NCBI GenBank assembly: GCA_019639155.1 | Contig: JAHBSJ010000002.1 | Span: forward strand, 282,315-346,314 | Source: Acidobacteriota bacterium | GTDB lineage: Bacteria; Acidobacteriota; Blastocatellia; Pyrinomonadales; Pyrinomonadaceae | Reading direction: 5' to 3' | DNA: 64,000 nt | Shown: in pieces, positions 59,743-64,000 of the stretch | Position numbering within the stretch: the first letter of the stretch is position 1 | Layout of the letters: each line of letters starts with the position of its first letter | Notes under the pieces: generated by a model | Told to the model about the DNA's origin: nothing | Databases searched by the model: none | What the model saw: only the letters and a program-made list of their open reading frames with translations | Made by a program: the position numbers and the translations under genes

Positions 59743-62700
59743 ATGTTTTGCGAGCTTCACACACGCTCTGCGTTCAGCTTTTTGTCGTCGGGTTCGCAGC
59801 CCGAGGATCTGGCCGTGCGTGCGGCCGAACTGGACATCGCTGCGGCGGCGTTGATCGACCGCGACACGGTCGCGGGTGCGGTTCGGTTTCATTTTGAGGC
59901 ACGCGAACAGGGCGTAAAACCCATCGTCGGCTCTGAGATCACGATGGATGACGGCAGCCTGCTCCCGCTCATTCCGCTCAATTTGGCGGGCTATCAGAAC
60001 CTCGCAAAGCTCATCACGACGATCAAACTCCGCAACAAAAAAGGCGAGCATTTCGCCACACGCCGCGATATCGAGGAACACTCCGCCGGGCTGATGTGTT
60101 TTACGGGCGGAGCCGATGGGTTCATTCATCGCAGCGTAAAAAATGGCACGCCGCAGGCGGACCTCGCGTGGCTCAATTACGTTTTTTCCGGCCGTCTTTA
60201 TGTCGAGCTGCAGCGTCATCACCTTCGGCACCAAGAGGCCGTCAATCAGACGCTGCTTGGGCTCGCACATAAGCTGCGGCTCCCTTATTTTGCATCGAAC
60301 GGCGCGTATTACGCCGACGAACGCTCACGCGAGCTCTACGACGTTTTCACCTGCATCAAGAACCACACGACGATCTATAAAGCCGGCCGCTTGCTCTCAG
60401 AGAACAGCGAGCGTTATCTGAAGAACGAGACGCAGATGATGCGGCTTTTTGACGATATGCCCGAGGCGGTCGCTCTCACACGGGAGATCGCCGACCGTGT
60501 CGATTTTTCGATGGACGAGCTCGGCTATACGTTCCCGGATTATCCCGTGCCGCCCGGCGAGACGATGGACACTTACCTTAGAAAACTCGCCGAAGCCGGC
60601 GCCGTCGAACGATATGGCGGCATCAATGCCGAGACGCGTGCCAAGCTCGACAAAGAGCTCTCGCTGATACGCAAGCTCAAACTCGCGGGCTATTTCCTCG
60701 TCGTCTGGGACATCTCCGATTTCTGCAAACGCGAGCGGATCCTGTCGCAAGGCCGCGGCTCGGCGGCGAATTCCGTCGTTTGCTACGCACTCGGCATCAC
60801 GGCGGTCGATCCGATCAAGGCTCAGCTTCTTTTCGAGCGTTTTCTGTCCGAGGAACGCGGCGAATATCCCGATATCGACATCGATCTGCCGTCGGGCGAC
60901 GACCGCGAACGCGTCATCCAATACGTCTATCAAAAATACGGCGCACGCGGAGCGGCGATGACGGCGAATGTCATTTCATATCGCGGGCGTTCTGCACTGC
61001 GCGAGGTCGGCAAGGCGTTCGGTTTCGATACGGACGCTCTGACGCGGCTATCGAAACTGAATCCGTATTTCGAGGCATTCCGCGGGGACGATCTGCGTTC
61101 GCTGCTTGCGGAGCAGGGTTTTGACACGTCCGACGAACGCCGCGTGACGAAATTTGCGCAAGCTTACACGCGGATACTCGATTTCCCTCGACATCTCGGC
61201 CAGCATTCCGGCGGCATGGTGATCTCGCTCGGGCGGCTCGACGGCGTCGTCCCGATCGAGCCGGCGTCGATGGACGGCCGCACGATCATTCAATGGGACA
61301 AGGACGATTGCGAACGCCTCGGCATCATCAAGGTCGATCTGCTAGGGCTCGGGATGATGGCAGTGCTCCGTGACACGATCGAGCTCGTGCGTGATCATTA
61401 TGGCGATGAGATCGGGCTTTACAAGATACCGCACGACGATCCGACCGTTTACAAAGCTCTGCAAGAGGCCGACACCATCGGTATGTTTCAGGTCGAAAGC
61501 CGTGCCCAGATCGCGTTTTTGCCAAAATCGCGGCCCGAGACCTTTTACGACATCGTCGTCCAAGTCGCGATCATTCGTCCCGGTCCTGTCGTCGGCAATA
61601 TGCTCAGCTCGTACATCAAACGCCGTCAGGGCATCGAGCCGGTCGACTACATTCACCCGCGGCTCGAGCAGACGCTGAAACGCACGCTCGGCGTGCCGCT
61701 ATTTCAGGAGCAATTACTCAAGATCGCGATGGACATCGCCGATTTCACCGGCGGCCAGGCGGAGGAACTGCGGCGTGCAATGGGTTTCAAACGCGCCGAT
61801 CGGCGGCTTATTTCCATCGAGGAAAAGCTGCGTGCCGGCATGACGCGAAACGACATTGACGCCGCGACGCAGGACCGCATTGTCGCGTCCGTAAAGGCAT
61901 TTGCGAACTACGGCTTTCCCGAATCCCACGCCGCGAGCTTTGCATTGCTAGCTTACGCGTCCGCATATTTCATACTGCATTATCGTGCGGCTTTTATGGT
62001 CGCGATGTTCAATAATTATCCGCTCGGGTTCTATTCCGCCGCGACGCTCGTCAAAGACGCACAGCGGCACGGCCTGCGTTTCCTGCCCGTCGATATCAAT
62101 TACTCGGACTACCTTTTCAAGATCGAGGACGAAAAGGTCCGCGTCGGCCTAAAATACATCCGCGGGCTCCGCGAAGAGATCGGCCTGCAAATCGAGTCGG
62201 AACGCGGGCATCCCTGCCCGCAGCCATTCACGAGCATCGACGACCTCATTCGCCGCGTGCCTGCTATCAACAAACGCGAGATACGTGCGCTCAGCATGGC
62301 AGGTGCGCTGAATTTCAACGGCACCATTCACCGCCGCGAGGCTCTCTGGCAAACCGAGCTGGCGATGCAGCCGGCCGGCGAACTATTCGAATGCGGAGTG
62401 CGGAATGCGGAATGCGGAATTGATGCAGATTCGAAATTCGATATTCAAAATTCGAAATTTCTTAATCGTCTCGAAGGTATCGAGCTTGTCGAGGCTGATC
62501 TGAAAAAGACCGGCATCTCGATCGGCAAACATCCAATGGCATTTTTGCGTGACGAACTGCGGCGAAACGGCATCCTTTCCGCAGTCGAAACAAAAACGCT
62601 GCCCGAACGCGAAATAGTTTCGGTCGCCGGTGCGGTGATCATACGCCAGCGGCCGATGACGGCCAAAGAGGTCGTTTTTATCACGCTTGAGGACGAGACC

Positions 62701-62880
62701 GGCCATTCGAATTTCGTCGTGATGCCCGACGTGTTCGAACGCTTCCGTGCAGTGATAAATCAGAACGATTATCTGATCATCCGCGGCATCGCCGAACGCG
62801 ACGCGATGATAAAGGCTCTGCATTTCCGGTCGATCACCGGTCAGATAAATGCGGCCGTCGAAGCTCACAATTTTAGATAG
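59743..62880 (+). CDS. dnaE2: Error-prone DNA polymerase III alpha subunit DnaE2
   Basis: The protein is 1045 aa from the ATG at 59743; an in-frame GTG at 59722 would start inside a repeat. DnaE2 does mutagenic lesion bypass with ImuA and ImuB. The palm catalytic Asp motif is EYPDIDIDLPSGDDRE, and further polymerase marks are SQGRGSAANSVVCYALGI, HLGQHSGGMVIS and QWDKDDCERLGIIKVDLLGLG. The N-terminal PHP domain starts FCELHTRSAFSFLSSGS, where ELHxHS is normal, and has ALIDRD instead of LTDHD, so its metal site looks broken. A C-terminal OB domain (TLPEREIVSVAGAV) is intact. Residues about 883-906 come from an in-frame heptamer repeat. Confidence 0.93.
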   Translation: MFCELHTRSAFSFLSSGSQPEDLAVRAAELDIAAAALIDRDTVAGAVRFHFEAREQGVKPIVGSEITMDDGSLLPLIPLNLAGYQNLAKLITTIKLRNKKGEHFATRRDIEEHSAGLMCFTGGADGFIHRSVKNGTPQADLAWLNYVFSGRLYVELQRHHLRHQEAVNQTLLGLAHKLRLPYFASNGAYYADERSRELYDVFTCIKNHTTIYKAGRLLSENSERYLKNETQMMRLFDDMPEAVALTREIADRVDFSMDELGYTFPDYPVPPGETMDTYLRKLAEAGAVERYGGINAETRAKLDKELSLIRKLKLAGYFLVVWDISDFCKRERILSQGRGSAANSVVCYALGITAVDPIKAQLLFERFLSEERGEYPDIDIDLPSGDDRERVIQYVYQKYGARGAAMTANVISYRGRSALREVGKAFGFDTDALTRLSKLNPYFEAFRGDDLRSLLAEQGFDTSDERRVTKFAQAYTRILDFPRHLGQHSGGMVISLGRLDGVVPIEPASMDGRTIIQWDKDDCERLGIIKVDLLGLGMMAVLRDTIELVRDHYGDEIGLYKIPHDDPTVYKALQEADTIGMFQVESRAQIAFLPKSRPETFYDIVVQVAIIRPGPVVGNMLSSYIKRRQGIEPVDYIHPRLEQTLKRTLGVPLFQEQLLKIAMDIADFTGGQAEELRRAMGFKRADRRLISIEEKLRAGMTRNDIDAATQDRIVASVKAFANYGFPESHAASFALLAYASAYFILHYRAAFMVAMFNNYPLGFYSAATLVKDAQRHGLRFLPVDINYSDYLFKIEDEKVRVGLKYIRGLREEIGLQIESERGHPCPQPFTSIDDLIRRVPAINKREIRALSMAGALNFNGTIHRREALWQTELAMQPAGELFECGVRNAECGIDADSKFDIQNSKFLNRLEGIELVEADLKKTGISIGKHPMAFLRDELRRNGILSAVETKTLPEREIVSVAGAVIIRQRPMTAKEVVFITLEDETGHSNFVVMPDVFERFRAVINQNDYLIIRGIAERDAMIKALHFRSITGQINAAVEAHNFR
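62388..62463. repeat. Heptamer repeats inserted in frame in dnaE2
   Basis: GCGGAAT-type heptamers (62390-62420) are followed by ATTCGAA-type heptamers (ATTCGAA, ATTCGAT, ATTCAAA, ATTCGAA; about 62429-62459). They encode ECGVRNAECGIDADSKF and the next few residues, between the helix-hairpin-helix region and the OB domain of DnaE2. The reading frame is kept throughout. Confidence 0.75.
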
Positions 62881-63077
62881 AAGACAGGAGACAGAAGGCA
62901 GAAGGCAGAGGTCTGAATGCCCATACGTCGATAACGTAAAATTTATTACTCGCTGCCAGCAACCAATCTACCGACCACTGACTACTGACTACTGACTACT
63001 GACAACTGCCTTCTGCCTTCTGCCTTCTGCCTTCCGCCTTCCGCCTTCTGCCTTCTGACCACTGCCCACCGACCACC
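62878..63077. repeat. Inverted pair of heptamer repeats between dnaE2 and the malic enzyme gene
   Basis: The left arm (62878-62912) is AGAAGGC-type heptamers starting within the dnaE2 stop codon. The right arm (62971-63077) has TGACTAC-type heptamers and then CCTTCTG repeated about eight times, complementary to the left arm. The roughly 60 bp between the arms is not repetitive. The arms could fold into a long imperfect hairpin that ends dnaE2 transcripts. The 246-bp gap 62881-63126 holds nothing else but the likely malic-enzyme promoter. Confidence 0.75.
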
Positions 63078-63126
63078 CGTTTGCCCTGAATAGCCTTTTT
63101 CGTCATACTTTTACGCAGAGCATTTT

Positions 63127-64000
63127 ATGCCAAACAGACCTACCCCGAACGCCAGCTACAGTGTTACGCTTCGCGTCCGGATCCATAACCAGCCCGGTAA
63201 ACTCGGCGAGGTAACGACCGCCATCGGCAAGGCCGGCGGCGACATCGAGGGCATCGACATCGTGAGCGTCGGCAAGGATTTCCTTGTTCGCGACATCACG
63301 GTAAATGCAGCGTCGGAAAAACACGACCAGGAGATCGTTGCTGCCCTAAACGACATTGACGGCGTCGAGGTCGTGAACATTTCGGACCGGACGTTCCTGA
63401 TGCACCTCGGCGGGAAGATCGAGGTCGCGTCCAAAATGCCGCTCAAAACCCGCAGCGACCTATCGATGGCATATACCCCGGGTGTCGCAAGGGTCTGCGA
63501 GGCGATCCACAAAGACCCCGAAAAGGTTTTCAACCTTACGATAAAGAAGAACACCGTTGCCGTTATCACGGACGGCACCGCGGTCCTAGGACTCGGGGAC
63601 ATCGGTCCGGCAGCGGCGATGCCCGTGATGGAAGGGAAGGCCCAGCTCTTCAAAGAGTTTGGCGGCGTCGATGCATTCCCGATCTGCCTGTCCACCAAAG
63701 ACCCGCACGAGATAGTCCAGACGATCAAGAATATCGCCGTCGGATTTGGCGGCATCAATCTCGAGGACATCTCGGCTCCCCGCTGTTTCGAGATCGAAGA
63801 GCGGCTCAAGGAAGAGCTCGACATCCCGGTCTTCCACGACGACCAGCACGGAACTGCCGTCGTGGTCCTTGCGGCCCTGATAAACGCGCTCAAGATCGTC
63901 GGCAAAAAAATGGAGGACATCAAGCTGGTGGTCAACGGCATCGGGGCGGCGGGTGTGGCATGTTCGAAGATCGTGATGGCCGCCGGGGTGAAGAATATCG
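63127..64000 (+). CDS. NAD-type malic enzyme with N-terminal ACT domain (3-prime end beyond the window)
   Basis: The visible 291 residues open with an ACT domain (about residues 10-88: SVTLRVRIHNQPGKLGEVTTAIGKAGGDIEGI), which usually senses an amino acid. The malic enzyme core follows: KTRSDLSMAYTPGVARVCEAI with the conserved Tyr, TDGTAVLGLGDIGPAAAMPVMEGK, the metal site PVFHDDQHGTAVV and the Rossmann start VVNGIGAAGVACSKI. The enzyme decarboxylates malate to pyruvate, linking the citric acid cycle (citrate synthase is at 47.2 kb) to glycolysis. The gene is cut at the right edge; the missing part would be the remainder of the NAD-binding domain and any extension. Confidence 0.93.
   Translation, partial: MPNRPTPNASYSVTLRVRIHNQPGKLGEVTTAIGKAGGDIEGIDIVSVGKDFLVRDITVNAASEKHDQEIVAALNDIDGVEVVNISDRTFLMHLGGKIEVASKMPLKTRSDLSMAYTPGVARVCEAIHKDPEKVFNLTIKKNTVAVITDGTAVLGLGDIGPAAAMPVMEGKAQLFKEFGGVDAFPICLSTKDPHEIVQTIKNIAVGFGGINLEDISAPRCFEIEERLKEELDIPVFHDDQHGTAVVVLAALINALKIVGKKMEDIKLVVNGIGAAGVACSKIVMAAGVKNI

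Noticed and set aside
62971..63077. Possible CRISPR or centromere-like iterons after dnaE2
   Set aside because: Unit length is 7 bp and degenerate, without spacers or partition/replication genes. It fits short tandem repeats.

Overview
The window looks like chromosomal DNA of a free-living, GC-rich bacterium of phylum Acidobacteriota, most likely class Blastocatellia (Pyrinomonadaceae-like). This is an inference from style, not from a marker gene. The clues are secreted proteins with Pro-Thr linkers, SBBP repeats and a shared carboxypeptidase-regulatory-like C-terminal module, signal peptides ending in A-x-A-Q, DUF5916 and DUF4097 proteins, an imuA-imuB-dnaE2 cassette and many short-period intergenic repeats. 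No rRNA, tRNA, CRISPR array, prophage or insertion sequence was recognised. The sequence starts inside one gene (secreted helical-repeat protein) and ends inside another (malic enzyme).

Layout. 0-2 kb: secreted helical-repeat protein and secreted esterase (minus). 1.9-11.5 kb: one long plus-strand run, folD, MazG-like, coaE, then a complete oligopeptide ABC importer with two paralogous binding lipoproteins, two permeases and two ATPases. 11.5-15.9 kb: a translationally coupled signalling pair, a PocR-GAF-GGDEF diguanylate cyclase and an ATPase-like protein carrying an RsbW-type kinase domain. 16-25.7 kb: cell-wall and isoprenoid housekeeping (PBP4-type DD-peptidase, MurJ, gamma-carbonic-anhydrase-like, HisS, DinB-like, Dxr, RseP, IspG). 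25.7-29.1 kb (minus): miaA-hfq-tmk-holB-DUF2752. 29.1-33.1 kb: an accessory patch with two AT-rich orphan genes (membrane protein, lipoprotein), a HinP1I-type restriction-endonuclease homologue carrying a signal peptide, and a glycine-rich collagen-like secreted protein behind a consensus promoter whose spacer is only T and G homopolymer. 33.2-39.5 kb: SpoIID, M14 peptidase, PlsC, LolA-like. 39.7-47 kb: two large exported proteins sharing a C-terminal module, then a strong terminator. 47.2-55.1 kb (minus): citrate synthase, SAM hydrolase, glycine-zipper protein, DUF5916 outer-membrane protein, DUF4097 protein. 55.4-57.4 kb: membrane protein and MacB/FtsX-like permease. 57.5-62.9 kb: the ImuA-ImuB-DnaE2 mutagenic repair set. 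63.1 kb to end: ACT-malic enzyme.

The observations most worth following are: (1) the restriction-endonuclease homologue with an export signal and no methyltransferase beside it; (2) the likely phase-variable promoter (TTGACA, T7G8, TATAAT) in front of the collagen-like surface protein; (3) a set of period-7, -8 and -9 repeats, often in inverted pairs, in intergenic gaps and also inserted in frame inside dnaE2 and the SBBP-repeat gene; (4) the coupled c-di-GMP / RsbW-like pair with degenerate nucleotide-binding motifs; and (5) an ImuB that lacks the N-terminal part of the polymerase fold, next to a DnaE2 whose PHP site is degenerate.
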